From Mesorhizobium amorphae (GTDB lineage: Bacteria; Pseudomonadota; Alphaproteobacteria; Rhizobiales; Rhizobiaceae), in assembly GCF_014843845.1 (NCBI RefSeq), contig NZ_JHQS01000056.1, positions 124,001-188,000 of the forward strand: a stretch of 64,000 bases of DNA, in the 5' to 3' direction. Under the pieces are notes generated by a model. It was given only the letters and a program-made list of their open reading frames with translations. It did no database searches and was not told the DNA's origin. Shown here in pieces: positions 8,876 to 16,771 of the stretch. Numbering within the stretch: the stretch's first letter is position 1; every line of letters starts with the position of its first letter. The position numbers were made by a program, and so were the translations under genes.

Positions 8876-9382
8876 ATGGCGACCAAGGCTGCATCGAAGG
8901 GTCTGAATGAACTCTTCCACGACACACTCAAGGACATGTATTTCGCCGAGAAGAAGATTCTCATCACGTTGCCGAAGATGGCAAAGGCGGCGCAAAGCGA
9001 GGCTCTGAAATTGGCATTCGAAAAGCATCGCAATCAGACCGAAGAGCATGTTGCTCGCCTCGAGGAGGTCTTCGAGGTGATCGACAAGAAACCGGCTGGC
9101 AAAACCTGCGCCGCCATCATGGGCATCACCGAGGAAGGCGCCGAGATCATCAAGGAATATAAGGGTTCGCCGTCTCTGGATGCCGGCCTCCTGGCGGCAG
9201 CACAGGCCGTCGAGCACTATGAGATTTCGCGCTATGGCACGCTGCGGACCTGGGCATCCGAACTCGGACTGACCGAGGCGGTCAATCTCCTGGACCTGAC
9301 GCTGATCGAGGAGAAGGAAACCGACGCGGCACTCACCGAACTTGCCGGATCGGCCGTCAACATGGCGGCGGAAGCCGCGTAA
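8876..9382 (+). CDS. DUF892 (YciE-type) ferritin-like stress protein
   Basis: All-helical protein of 168 residues matching the YciE/DUF892 ferritin-like family. It begins with the typical GLNELFHDTLKDMYFAEKKIL segment in which Asp/Glu residues of the di-iron four-helix bundle lie. Further carboxylates and histidines are in KHRNQTEEHVARLEEVF, EHYEISRYGTL and IEEKETDAAL. Family members are induced by osmotic, desiccation and oxidative stress in enterobacteria and rhizobia; the enzymatic role is unknown. GGAAGGA at 8861-8867 positions ATG 8876. A strong hairpin 30 bases after the stop probably ends the transcript. Confidence 0.85.
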   Translation: MATKAASKGLNELFHDTLKDMYFAEKKILITLPKMAKAAQSEALKLAFEKHRNQTEEHVARLEEVFEVIDKKPAGKTCAAIMGITEEGAEIIKEYKGSPSLDAGLLAAAQAVEHYEISRYGTLRTWASELGLTEAVNLLDLTLIEEKETDAALTELAGSAVNMAAEAA

Positions 9383-9412
9383 CGGCAACCAGCCATCCCC
9401 TCTCTTGTCGTC

Positions 9413-9444
9413 CCGAGCCCTGGTGATCGGTCACCAGGGCTCGG
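9413..9444 (+). terminator. Strong hairpin after the DUF892 gene
   Basis: A perfect 14-bp stem (CGAGCCCTGGTGA and its complement plus one C-G pair) closes a TCGG tetraloop 30 bases after the DUF892 stop. It lacks a T-run, so it may be a terminator of imperfect type or an mRNA 3'-end stabiliser. Confidence 0.5.
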
Positions 9445-9575
9445 AGAACGACTTTCAATCGAATGGCTCCGGAAGGGCGCTCATATGCCGGAGGCACTCG
9501 TGGAATCGCGCAAATTCCTTGGATCGTTCTGCCGCGCTCGGCGTTTCAGAAAAAGCTGAAATGGAGGAACGGACA

Positions 9576-9899
9576 ATGGGCGACGATCGGCTGGAAAAGA
9601 TCAATCAGCGTGCCTATGAAATCTGGGAACGGGAAGGCCGGCTGTTCGGCAATCACGAGCGGCACTGGAACCAGGCCCAGGCGGAAATCGACCGCGAGGC
9701 CGCCTTGCCGATGACGGCGGGCGACGCCCTGCCGGAAACCCGCGAGATCGCCAGCTCCGACATTCTGACGGTCGAGGAACTCGCCATGCGCACCGGCATA
9801 TCGGGCGACGAGGCGCGGGAGCTGATCGACAGGCTGGGCAGTGACCGCGCGGCGATCGAGGCAGCCGCGCGCAGCCTCAAGGCGCGACGGCGGCTCTAG
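9576..9899 (+). CDS. DUF2934-domain protein
   Basis: Cytosolic protein of 107 residues. The N-terminal DUF2934 segment (about 5-35) shows RAYEIWEREGR followed by HERHWNQAQAEI, a pattern shared with the protein at 48165-48404. The C-terminal half (about 60-100) looks like a small helical domain, TVEELAMRTGISGDEARELIDRLG, resembling a helix-turn-helix or UBA-like fold. GGAGGA at 9563-9568 lies 7 bases before ATG 9576, favouring it over the in-frame ATG at 9561. Function unknown; DUF2934 proteins are widespread in rhizobia, often as small stress-associated proteins. Confidence 0.72.
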   Translation: MGDDRLEKINQRAYEIWEREGRLFGNHERHWNQAQAEIDREAALPMTAGDALPETREIASSDILTVEELAMRTGISGDEARELIDRLGSDRAAIEAAARSLKARRRL

Positions 9900-9930
9900 C
9901 TTCGGGCTGCATTGAAGCGAACAGCCGGGC

Positions 9931-10054
9931 CGCGTCAGCGGCCCCCTCTGTCGGGCAAGCCCGCGTCAGCGGCCCCTCTGTCGGGCAAGCCCCGCGTCAG
10001 CGGCCCCTCTGTCGGGCAAGCCCCGCGTCAGCGGCCCCTCTGTCAGGCGGGCCC
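9931..10054 (+). repeat. 31-bp tandem repeat, four units
   Basis: Four head-to-tail units begin at 9931, 9962, 9993 and 10024 and share the core CGCGTCAGCGGCCCCTCTGT followed by CGGGCAAGCCC. The first has one extra C and lacks one elsewhere; the fourth diverges at its end (CAGGCGGGCC). The period is exactly 31 bp and there are no spacers, so this is a minisatellite and not CRISPR. It lies between the DUF2934 gene and a small ORF. Confidence 0.85.
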
Positions 10055-10125
10055 CAGCGGCCTTCGCCGTCATGCGGGAACAGGTGAGCGCCGAAGCGCG
10101 TTGACCTCTGTCAGGAGACAAAAAA

Positions 10126-10314
10126 ATGTCTGTCCACAAGACGACTGTGCACAAGGAAGACTACCGGACAAATCGGGCCGACTACCTGATTGCGAGGTCG
10201 CCGATCCCAAAGGTTGAGCCCAAGCCGAAGAGGCGACCGTCCCGGCCTGATGATTTGCGCTCGGCCGGGGAGAACTCTTCGCAGCCATTGGCGAGATCGC
10301 CCCCGCGCCACTAG
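10126..10314 (+). CDS. Hypothetical small basic protein
   Basis: Predicted 62-residue protein, unrecognised. It is polar and basic with a Pro/Lys/Arg-rich centre (IPKVEPKPKRRPSRP) and no signal peptide or membrane segment. The main support is a good ribosome-binding site, AGGAG at 10113-10117, 8 bases before ATG 10126, and an A-run just upstream of the start. The second half looks less protein-like (LARSPPRH), so it could be a chance ORF or a truncated one. Confidence 0.35.
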   Translation: MSVHKTTVHKEDYRTNRADYLIARSPIPKVEPKPKRRPSRPDDLRSAGENSSQPLARSPPRH

Positions 10315-10379
10315 CCGCCTTGTCCGGAGCATCAAAACAAGGCCCGCTGGCTGAATCGGTTTCGAGGCGAACGCGACAG

Positions 10380-10512
10380 ATGATCAGGAAACTCAAATCC
10401 GGAAAGTAGGCTCTATTCGCGCAAGAAGGACGAAAAGACCGGCCGCCGCCGCAACCTCAGCACCGTCGACACCCGCGAGGCCGCCGAGGTGCAGTATTTC
10501 AAGCGGCATTGA
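10380..10512 (+). pseudogene. Frameshifted small basic protein (KLKSG...LYSRKK family)
   Basis: ATG 10380 opens MIRKLKSGK and then meets TAG at 10407-10409. From 10411 another frame reads LYSRKKDEKTGRRRNLSTVD...VQYFKRH to TGA 10510-10512. Rhizobial genomes carry a conserved short protein with the plan KLKSGxYRLYSRKKxxKTGKRRNLGTF...KHEREVQYFKR (recalled, not searched). A 2-base loss in TAC-CGG would create exactly the TAG-G seen here. The expected KHERE before VQYFKR is also missing, an in-frame loss of about 15 bases. The gene is therefore called inactivated. The family has no assigned function. Confidence 0.6.
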
Positions 10513-10565
10513 GGGGAAATCATGCCGGCGGCTGGCGCGTACTATGCGCCGCTGACGACACCCCG

Positions 10566-10604
10566 AATTGTCATGCCGCGCGGCCGCGTCGGCATGACAA
10601 TTTT
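10566..10604 (+). terminator. Bidirectional hairpin terminator
   Basis: A perfect 13-bp stem (AATTGTCATGCCG and its complement) with an 11-base GC-rich loop is followed on the plus strand by TTTT at 10601-10604. It sits between the small pseudogene and the convergent sulfite-oxidase-type gene and could serve both. Confidence 0.65.
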
Positions 10605-10657
10605 CGCCACGTTGCTGGCCTCCTGCAGGCTTCCCGAATCTTTGGCTTCGATGTTTC

Positions 10658-11812
10658 TCAAGCGATCTTGACGCGCCGCGTCACCTGGCCATTGCTCTCC
10701 CAATATGTGTGCTTCTTGGCGATCAAGGGGTCGTCCATTGCTGGTTGAATCTGTCCCGTGGTGCTGACCGCGCGCGAGGTCACCGTGTGTTCTCCCGGCG
10801 AGGGGTTTGCCCAGGGCAGGGACCAGATTTTCCAGGCGTGTTCGGCCTCCTCACTGTGGTCGATGGTCGCCGGCGCCCAGGGCGCTTGATCGATTTGCAC
10901 TTCGACCCGGTCGATCGGTGCCCCCCAGGCTGCCCCGACGATGGCGTAGTCCGAGCCTTTCCGGGTGACCTTCGCGGGTGCCGACTTTAGCAGCGCCCGG
11001 CCCACCGAGGTCTCGGCCCATACGGTCTCGCCATTGTGGTCTTCCTCCCGGATGGTGACATAGTCGCGGGCCATCATAACGCTCATGAACCTTGTGTCGC
11101 GAACCTCGATGCGTTTCAGCCACTTGACGTTGGCGATGCCGTACCAACCCGGAGCAATGAGCCGCAGCGGGAAACCATTGGGTGCCGGCAAGGCGGCGCC
11201 GTTCATTTCATAGCAGAGCAGATTGTCGGGGTTCATCGCGTCGGCGAGCGACATGCTGCGCGCGAAGTTCTGCTTCATCTTGACGTCGCGTATCGGGACC
11301 TCGCTTTCGTCGGTCCCGAAAAAGACGACCTCGATGCCCTGATCCAGCACGCCGGCTTCCTCGAGGATCGACGCCAGCGGCGTCCCTGCCCAGCGGGCAT
11401 TGCCGATGCCGCCGGTGAAAAAGGGAAAACCGTGGTTGCCCGAGCATTCCACTGTGAAAACGACCTCCTGGCGCGGCCGCGCCCTGATGTCGGCGAGCGT
11501 CAGCTTCAGGGGCCTCTTGACCATGCCCCCGATCTCCATGGACCATGTCTTCTCATCGATCGTCGGTCGATTGAAATGCGAGATGCTGAAGAACTTGTCG
11601 TTTGGCGTTATCCAGCTATTCAGATCCTCCCAGACAAGCTGGCTCTGGATGCCTACCGGATCGGGATTTTCGGTCGGCTGGTCCAGCCACGGAACGACGT
11701 CCTCGCCCGCCTGTGTTGGAAATGCGTAAGCTCGCGAGGCACGGAGAGCAGCGATTGCGACAAGAGCCGCGCTTCCTTGAATAAGAAGTTCTCTACGTTG
11801 AATTCTATGCAT
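10658..11812 (-). CDS. Sulfite oxidase-type molybdopterin oxidoreductase, exported
   Basis: Periplasmic molybdenum enzyme of 384 residues. A twin-arginine-like signal (RIQRRELLIQGSAALVAIAAL, cleavage near AYA-F at 31) leads to the sulfite-oxidase Moco domain. The molybdenum-ligating cysteine is Cys123 in VECSGNHGFPF. The C-terminal Mo-co dimerisation domain (about 270-384) includes IVGAAWGAPIDRVEV. This is the layout of SorA-type sulfite dehydrogenases. No cytochrome c (SorB) gene is adjacent, so the electron acceptor is unknown. ATG 11812 is chosen because the Tat signal starts there; an open extension to 11950 is non-homologous. The 275 bases upstream to the TetR gene hold no other gene. 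Confidence 0.82.
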   Translation of the reverse strand: MHRIQRRELLIQGSAALVAIAALRASRAYAFPTQAGEDVVPWLDQPTENPDPVGIQSQLVWEDLNSWITPNDKFFSISHFNRPTIDEKTWSMEIGGMVKRPLKLTLADIRARPRQEVVFTVECSGNHGFPFFTGGIGNARWAGTPLASILEEAGVLDQGIEVVFFGTDESEVPIRDVKMKQNFARSMSLADAMNPDNLLCYEMNGAALPAPNGFPLRLIAPGWYGIANVKWLKRIEVRDTRFMSVMMARDYVTIREEDHNGETVWAETSVGRALLKSAPAKVTRKGSDYAIVGAAWGAPIDRVEVQIDQAPWAPATIDHSEEAEHAWKIWSLPWANPSPGEHTVTSRAVSTTGQIQPAMDDPLIAKKHTYWESNGQVTRRVKIA

Positions 11813-12087
11813 GTTGTTTACCTCCCAGTTGATCCGGAACAGGCTGCAACGTGCGTTAGGCCGAAGCCTGATCACGGATAGGCGACACAATGAAAATTCT
11901 GCCCAGCCGGAAGTATCCGGATAGGTCAGACAATCACCGACGCACCTCAAGCATGTGAAGTGTTGAGCGAAACTCTAGCTGCGTTTCGCAATCTAAGAGT
12001 GCGCCCTTGAAAAGGAAGTGTCCACAACCTGGACGGGACATTGTAACTTTGTGGCAGAGCGATGTCCGGCCCAGGAAAGCACGGCGG

Positions 12088-12798
12088 TCAGGGGCGCGCT
12101 GCTCCACGAGCGCGCCCTTTCGCGCGATCGAGTTTCAGCGCGAGGCCGACGACCATTTCCACCAAATGATCTCGTAGCGAGCGCTGCCCGTCCACGGTGT
12201 AGAGCGTGCTGCCAAAAATCCGCGAGAAGGTGGCCTGGTTGGAAACGTTGAAGAAGCTCGACGCACTGATGTGCCAGTGCAGTTCAAGAGGCGACACGTC
12301 TTCACGGAAAAGGCCATTGGCGCGCCCGCGTCGGCAAATCGCTTCAAGCTTCTGAATAGCCCCTGCATTCAACAGCCTGATCAGCTCAGACTGTTCGAGA
12401 TACACGCCATGATGGATGTTTTCGATCATCACGATCCTGATGAAATCCGGATGGCGGCTGTGATGATCGAAGGTGAACTCGGCGAGACGCTTGAGTGCCT
12501 CGACCGGCGGCAGGTGATCAAGCTCCAGCTCCTGCTCGCCAGTTCGCACCTGCCGGTAGGCTTCCTCGAGGACCCGGCCGTAGAGCCGTTCCTTGTCGCC
12601 GAAATAGTAGTAAATCATCCGCTTTGACGTGTGCGTCTTTGCCGCGATCTCGTCGATGCGCGCGCCCGACAGGCCGTTTGCGGCAAACTCGGTCATCGCC
12701 ACCGCGAGTATGTTCTTTTGAACGCCGGCGGGATCCTGCTTCCACCCGCTGCGGCCGCCCGCCGGCACCTTCTCGTGCAGCCTCATCTCGTCACTCAT
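12088..12798 (-). CDS. TetR/AcrR-family regulator of the quinate/shikimate operon
   Basis: Transcription factor of 236 residues with a TetR-type helix-turn-helix at about 28-75. Visible parts are the AVAMTEFAANGLSGARIDEIAA helix pair and the recognition motif HTSKRMIYYYFGDKERLYGRVL. A helical ligand-binding domain follows. GAGGAG 5 bases upstream fixes ATG 12798. The gene is divergent from the quinate/shikimate operon and faces two 22-bp direct repeats in the shared 122-base promoter region. By position it should control that operon and itself, probably as a repressor relieved by an aromatic precursor such as shikimate, quinate or protocatechuate (inference). The last codons overlap a GC-rich hairpin at 12091-12117. 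Confidence 0.85.
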   Translation of the reverse strand: MSDEMRLHEKVPAGGRSGWKQDPAGVQKNILAVAMTEFAANGLSGARIDEIAAKTHTSKRMIYYYFGDKERLYGRVLEEAYRQVRTGEQELELDHLPPVEALKRLAEFTFDHHSRHPDFIRIVMIENIHHGVYLEQSELIRLLNAGAIQKLEAICRRGRANGLFREDVSPLELHWHISASSFFNVSNQATFSRIFGSTLYTVDGQRSLRDHLVEMVVGLALKLDRAKGRARGAARP

Positions 12799-12841
12799 GT
12801 CCGCTCCTCGCAAACGTGGCATCGGCACAGAGCCTAGCAAA

Positions 12842-12894
12842 TTAACCGAATAGTACAAAGTTGTTGACGTAATTAACTGACTGGTACAAAGTTG
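12842..12894. promoter_or_regulatory. Two 22-bp direct repeats, candidate TetR operators
   Basis: TTAACCGAATAGTACAAAGTTG at 12842-12863 and TTAACTGACTGGTACAAAGTTG at 12873-12894 match at 19 of 22 positions. They are spaced 31 bp start to start, about three helical turns. They fill the gap between the divergent TetR gene and the quinate/shikimate operon. A TTGACG element (12864-12869) lies between them, so bound protein would cover a promoter. Written in two pieces each to show the shared GTACAAAGTTG core. Confidence 0.65.
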
Positions 12895-12920
12895 GGTCCA
12901 GTTCGATTTGGGAGGATCGT

Positions 12921-13850
12921 TTGGCCTTGTTGGCCACCGCCACTGCAGAGAATTGGGGGAAGTCTCCCAATTCGCGCCGCATATTGGTCGGCTTGCTCGG
13001 GCGTGGAATTCAGCTTTCCCGGACGCCCGCTATGCACGAGGCGGAAGGCCGCGCCCAAGGACTCTCCTGCGTTTATACGCTGCTCGATACGGAAACGATG
13101 GGCGAGACCGCCCCTCCTTTGGGAGATCTCATCACCTTTGCCGGGCACTTCGGCTTCACCGGCTTTAACGTCACGTTCCCCTACAAACAGGAAATCATCC
13201 CGCTGCTCGACGAGCTTTCCGAGGCGGCCGAGATCCTTGGCTCGGTCAACACCGTGGTGTTCCGGGGCGGTCGGCGCATCGGCCACAACACCGACAAGTG
13301 GGGGTTCAAGGAGAGTTTTCGCCACGGGCTGGCCGGACAGAAGCGTCGGGAGGTGCTGCTGCTGGGAGCCGGTGGCGCCGGCGCCGCGGTGGCCCACGCC
13401 TTGTTGGAAAGCGGCGTCGAGACGCTGCTTGTAACCGACTTACAGGTCGATCGGGCCGAAGCGCTGGCGTCCCGGCTCAGGTCGGCCGGCGGCACGCAAA
13501 AGGTGGAAGTCATCTCGGACCTCGCTGCGGCCTCCGGTCGCGTAGACGGCATCGTCAACGCGACACCGGTCGGGATGGCAAAGTTGCCCGGCATGCCGAT
13601 CGCCGCCGATCTGTTGCGGCCGGAGTGCTGGGTCGCCGACATCGTCTACCTGCCGCTTGAAACGGAACTGCTCAGGGAGGCGCGGCAACGGGGCTGCCGC
13701 ACGCTCAGCGGCGAGGGAATGGCCGTGTTCCAAGCCGTGCGGGCTTTTGAACTTTTCACCGGGCTCGCGCCCGATGTTGAACGGATGAAGTCGGCGTTTG
13801 CCGCCTTTGGGAGGGGCCGTGACCCAGCCGACACAGGACTTGGACAATAG
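12921..13850 (+). CDS. Quinate/shikimate dehydrogenase
   Basis: NAD(P)-dependent oxidoreductase of 309 residues in the AroE/YdiB/QsuD family. It converts shikimate to 3-dehydroshikimate or quinate to 3-dehydroquinate. Catalytic Lys and Asp are in NVTFPYKQE and NTDKWGF; the nucleotide-binding loop is LLLGAGGAGAAVAHAL. Replacement of the usual YNTDG by HNTDKWGF, and location in a catabolic operon, argue against a biosynthetic AroE role. The start is TTG 12921, placed by GGAGG at 12911-12915. It is the first gene of the operon and is followed after 19 bases by the TRAP transporter. Confidence 0.87.
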   Translation: MALLATATAENWGKSPNSRRILVGLLGRGIQLSRTPAMHEAEGRAQGLSCVYTLLDTETMGETAPPLGDLITFAGHFGFTGFNVTFPYKQEIIPLLDELSEAAEILGSVNTVVFRGGRRIGHNTDKWGFKESFRHGLAGQKRREVLLLGAGGAGAAVAHALLESGVETLLVTDLQVDRAEALASRLRSAGGTQKVEVISDLAAASGRVDGIVNATPVGMAKLPGMPIAADLLRPECWVADIVYLPLETELLREARQRGCRTLSGEGMAVFQAVRAFELFTGLAPDVERMKSAFAAFGRGRDPADTGLGQ

Positions 13851-13869
13851 CCAACAGGGAGGAAAGAAC

Positions 13870-14856
13870 ATGACCTTAAATGCCACACGCCGGGAACTCC
13901 TGGTCGGGGCGGGCGTGCTCGCCACGACGGCAGCCTTTCCGGCGCTCGCCCAGGACAAGCCGAAGCTGCGCTTCTCGGCCGTGTTCTCCGAACAGGACAT
14001 CCGCGCCGACATGATGAAAATGTTCGCTGACGCAGTCAAAGACGACTTCGTCTTTGAGGGCTACTACGGCGGCAATCTGTTCAAGCAGGGTACCGAGCTC
14101 GTCGCCCTGCAACGCGGCAATCTCGAGATGGGCAACATCGCACCGCAGGATATCTCCAAGCAGATCCCGGCATGGTCGATCGTCACCGCGGCCTATTTGT
14201 TCCGCGACGCCGCGCATTTGAAAACCTTCTTCGCCGGCGATCTCGGCGCAGAGATGAAGAAGATGACCGAGGACCAGCTTGGCGTGCGCGTGCTCGGGCC
14301 GACCTATTTCGGCGCCCGGCAGATCGGCCTCAAGCCGGACAAGAAGATCACCACGCCGGCCGACATGGCGGGCATCAAGCTGCGCATGCCGGGTGGCGAC
14401 GCCTGGCAGTTTCTCGGCACCGCGCTCGGCGCCAATCCCGTCGCCATGGCCTACGCCGAGGTCTACACCGGGCTGCAGACCGGCGCGATCGACGGCCAGG
14501 ACAATCCGCTGCCGAACGTCGAGAACATGAAGTTCTATGAGGTCATGTCGCAGATCGTGCTGACCTCGCACCTGGTCGGCTTCGATCTGCTGACCGTATC
14601 GAAGAAGGTGTGGGATGACATGGGCGCCGACAAGCAGGCGAAGTTCCAGGCCGCCGCTGACGCCGCCATCGAATTCAGCACGCAAAAACACCTTGCGCGC
14701 GAGAAGGAGCTGGTCGAGCTGTTCAAGGGCAAGGGTCTCAAGCTCTACGAGCCCGACATCGCTGCGTTCCGCAAATACGCTCAGGAGAAATACCTGTCGT
14801 CGGATCTCGCCAAGGAATGGCCGGCCGGCATGGTCGACAAGATCAACGCGCTCTAA
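13870..14856 (+). CDS. TRAP transporter substrate-binding protein (DctP family)
   Basis: Periplasmic solute receptor of 328 residues for a tripartite ATP-independent transporter. A signal peptide with a twin-arginine-like start (TRRELLVGAG) is cleaved near ALA-Q (about 27). The DctP fold is evident in KPKLRFSAVFSEQD, in VRVLGPTYFGARQIGLK with the Arg that binds the substrate carboxylate, and in KLRMPGGDAWQFLGTALGANPVAM. A GGGAGGAAAG site precedes ATG 13870. It should capture a carboxylate; from context quinate, shikimate or dehydroshikimate is most likely (inference). Partner membrane subunits follow directly. Confidence 0.9.
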   Translation: MTLNATRRELLVGAGVLATTAAFPALAQDKPKLRFSAVFSEQDIRADMMKMFADAVKDDFVFEGYYGGNLFKQGTELVALQRGNLEMGNIAPQDISKQIPAWSIVTAAYLFRDAAHLKTFFAGDLGAEMKKMTEDQLGVRVLGPTYFGARQIGLKPDKKITTPADMAGIKLRMPGGDAWQFLGTALGANPVAMAYAEVYTGLQTGAIDGQDNPLPNVENMKFYEVMSQIVLTSHLVGFDLLTVSKKVWDDMGADKQAKFQAAADAAIEFSTQKHLAREKELVELFKGKGLKLYEPDIAAFRKYAQEKYLSSDLAKEWPAGMVDKINAL

Positions 14857-14907
14857 GCCGGGAGGTGCGGCGGGCATTGCCTTGCGCCGCGCCTCCTCAT
14901 TCTAAAA

Positions 14908-15453
14908 ATGGCTTTCACAGGCGGAGAAGCCCGCGTGAACCCTTCGCTCCGAAACCTTGGCCGCTGGCTATACCAGCGCGCCGAGAACGTCCTCGCCGTC
15001 ATGTTGGCCGCAATGTTCGCCGCCTTCCTGCTGCAGATCGTCTTTCGCTACCTGCTCAACATGCCGATCGGCTGGACCAACGAAATCAGCGTGATCCTGT
15101 GGATCTGGCTGGTGCTGTGGGGTGCAGCCTTCGTTGTCCGCGAGGAGGAGGAGATCCGCTTCGACCTCTTCTACGCATCGGCCCCACCGCGCGTTCGCCG
15201 CATCATGTTCCTCATCGCGGCCGCATCGCTGATCGCGCTCTACGCGATTTCCTTTCCTGCCGTGCTCGACTACGTGACGTTCATGAAGGTCGAAAAGACC
15301 GCCTATCTGAAGATCCGCTTCGACTGGCTGTTCTCGATCTACATCATATTCGTCGTGGCTATAATTGTCCGCTACCTCTGGCTGTCCTGGCAGGCCGTGT
15401 TCGGCAAGGCGCCAAAGGAGTTCGATCCTACCAAGGCGGGGTCGGGCGTATGA
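14908..15453 (+). CDS. TRAP transporter small permease (DctQ family)
   Basis: Small four-helix membrane subunit of 181 residues. Helices are at about 27-47, 60-82, 98-118 and 140-162. The typical DctQ motif is RYLLNMPIGWTNEIS after helix 1. It pairs with the large permease to drive Na+- or H+-coupled uptake of the substrate delivered by the preceding binding protein. Its stop overlaps the start of the large permease by four bases (ATGA), a sign of translational coupling. The GTG at 14935 inside the frame is an alternative start that would remove nine non-conserved residues. Confidence 0.88.
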   Translation: MAFTGGEARVNPSLRNLGRWLYQRAENVLAVMLAAMFAAFLLQIVFRYLLNMPIGWTNEISVILWIWLVLWGAAFVVREEEEIRFDLFYASAPPRVRRIMFLIAAASLIALYAISFPAVLDYVTFMKVEKTAYLKIRFDWLFSIYIIFVVAIIVRYLWLSWQAVFGKAPKEFDPTKAGSGV

Positions 15454-16751
15454 ATTTCGCCAGCCCGTTCTCGATCTCGGTCGTCGCGATCACCGTGCTT
15501 GCCTTCCTCGGGCTGCCCATCGGGCACTCGATGATCGCCGGCTCGATCCTCTATCTGCTGCTGGCAGGGCTCGATATGGGGACGGCGGCCGAGCAGCTCG
15601 TGAACGGGATGTACAACAACTACATCATCCTCGCGGTGCCGCTGTTCATCCTGGCTGCGGAGCTGATGAACATCGGCTCGATGACGGAACGCCTGCTGCG
15701 CTTCTGCGATGCCGTGGTCGGCCGGTTCCGGGGCGGGCTTGCCTACGTCAACGTCGTCCAGAGCATCATTTTTGCGGGCATGTCGGGATCGGCCATCGCC
15801 GATGCTGCCGGCACCGGCAAGATGATGCAGATGATGATGACCAAGGACGGCAAGTACACGCCGAGCTACGCAGCGGCGCTGACGGCCGTGACCTCGGTCA
15901 TCGGGCCGATCATCCCGCCGTCGATCCCCATGGTCATCTATGCGCTCGTCTCCGACGCCTCGATCGGCTACCTGTTCCTCGGGGGTGTCATCCCCGGCCT
16001 GTTGATGGCGGCGGCGCAGATGGGGATCGTGGCATACCAGGCGCAGCGCAACAACTTTCCGGTCGAAGCGCCGACACCGCTGCGCGAACTGCCGGGCATT
16101 ACCTGGCGTGCCTTCCCCTCGCTTATGATGCCGGTCGTCCTGCTCGGCGGCATCTACACCGGCGTCACCACGCCGACCGAAGCGGCGGCCGTGGCTGCGG
16201 CCTATGCCCTGGTCATCTCCGTCGTGCTCTACCGCAGTGTCAGCTTCGCCGACTTCTACCATTCCGTGCTGGCCAGCGCGCGCACCTCGGCCTCGATCGG
16301 CATGCTGATCGCCGGTGCCCTGGTCTTCAATTATGTGGTCACCGTCGAGAACATCCCGGAATCGATCAAGGCCATTCTCACAAGCTGGGATCTGTCGGCC
16401 ATCGGCTTCCTGATCCTGGTCAATATCCTGCTCCTGCTGCTCGGCTGCGTGCTCGAAGGCACCACGATTCTTCTCGTGATCGTGCCCGTCCTCATCCCGA
16501 CGGCGCGCGCGCTGGGCATCGACATGGTGCATTTCGGCGTGATGGTGGTGGTCAACATCATGCTCGGCCTGGTGACGCCGCCATACGGTCTGCTGCTGTT
16601 CATCATGACGAGGATCGCCGAAGTGCCGCTGAAGGACATTGTCCGCGACGTGCTTCCGTTCCTGTGGGCGATGATCGCTTCGCTGGCTCTCATCACTTTT
16701 TTCCCCGAACTCGTGCTCTGGCTGCCCCGGCTGCTGGGCTACCAGGGCTGA
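15450..16751 (+). CDS. TRAP transporter large permease (DctM family)
   Basis: Large permease of 433 residues with about a dozen membrane segments. DctM hallmarks include LPIGHSMIAGSILYLLLAGL, GMSGSAIADAAGTGKMM, the glycine/proline loop IGPIIPPSIPMVIY, and the repeat-related GVTTPTEAAAVAAAYAL and GLVTPPYGLLLFI. It is the ion-coupled transport channel. It completes a DctP-DctQ-DctM set with the two preceding genes, overlapping the small permease by ATGA. The set lies inside a quinate/shikimate degradation operon and so probably imports its substrate. Confidence 0.92.
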   Translation: MNFASPFSISVVAITVLAFLGLPIGHSMIAGSILYLLLAGLDMGTAAEQLVNGMYNNYIILAVPLFILAAELMNIGSMTERLLRFCDAVVGRFRGGLAYVNVVQSIIFAGMSGSAIADAAGTGKMMQMMMTKDGKYTPSYAAALTAVTSVIGPIIPPSIPMVIYALVSDASIGYLFLGGVIPGLLMAAAQMGIVAYQAQRNNFPVEAPTPLRELPGITWRAFPSLMMPVVLLGGIYTGVTTPTEAAAVAAAYALVISVVLYRSVSFADFYHSVLASARTSASIGMLIAGALVFNYVVTVENIPESIKAILTSWDLSAIGFLILVNILLLLLGCVLEGTTILLVIVPVLIPTARALGIDMVHFGVMVVVNIMLGLVTPPYGLLLFIMTRIAEVPLKDIVRDVLPFLWAMIASLALITFFPELVLWLPRLLGYQG

Positions 16752-16771
16752 TCGAAGACAAAGGAGCCGTC

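Noticed and set aside
9931..10054. Possible CRISPR array
   Set aside because: Units abut with no unique spacers; it is a simple tandem repeat.
12091..12117. Terminator for the TetR gene
   Set aside because: The GC hairpin overlaps the last codons and has no T-run on the TetR strand; it is explained by coding sequence rich in Arg/Gly/Ala.
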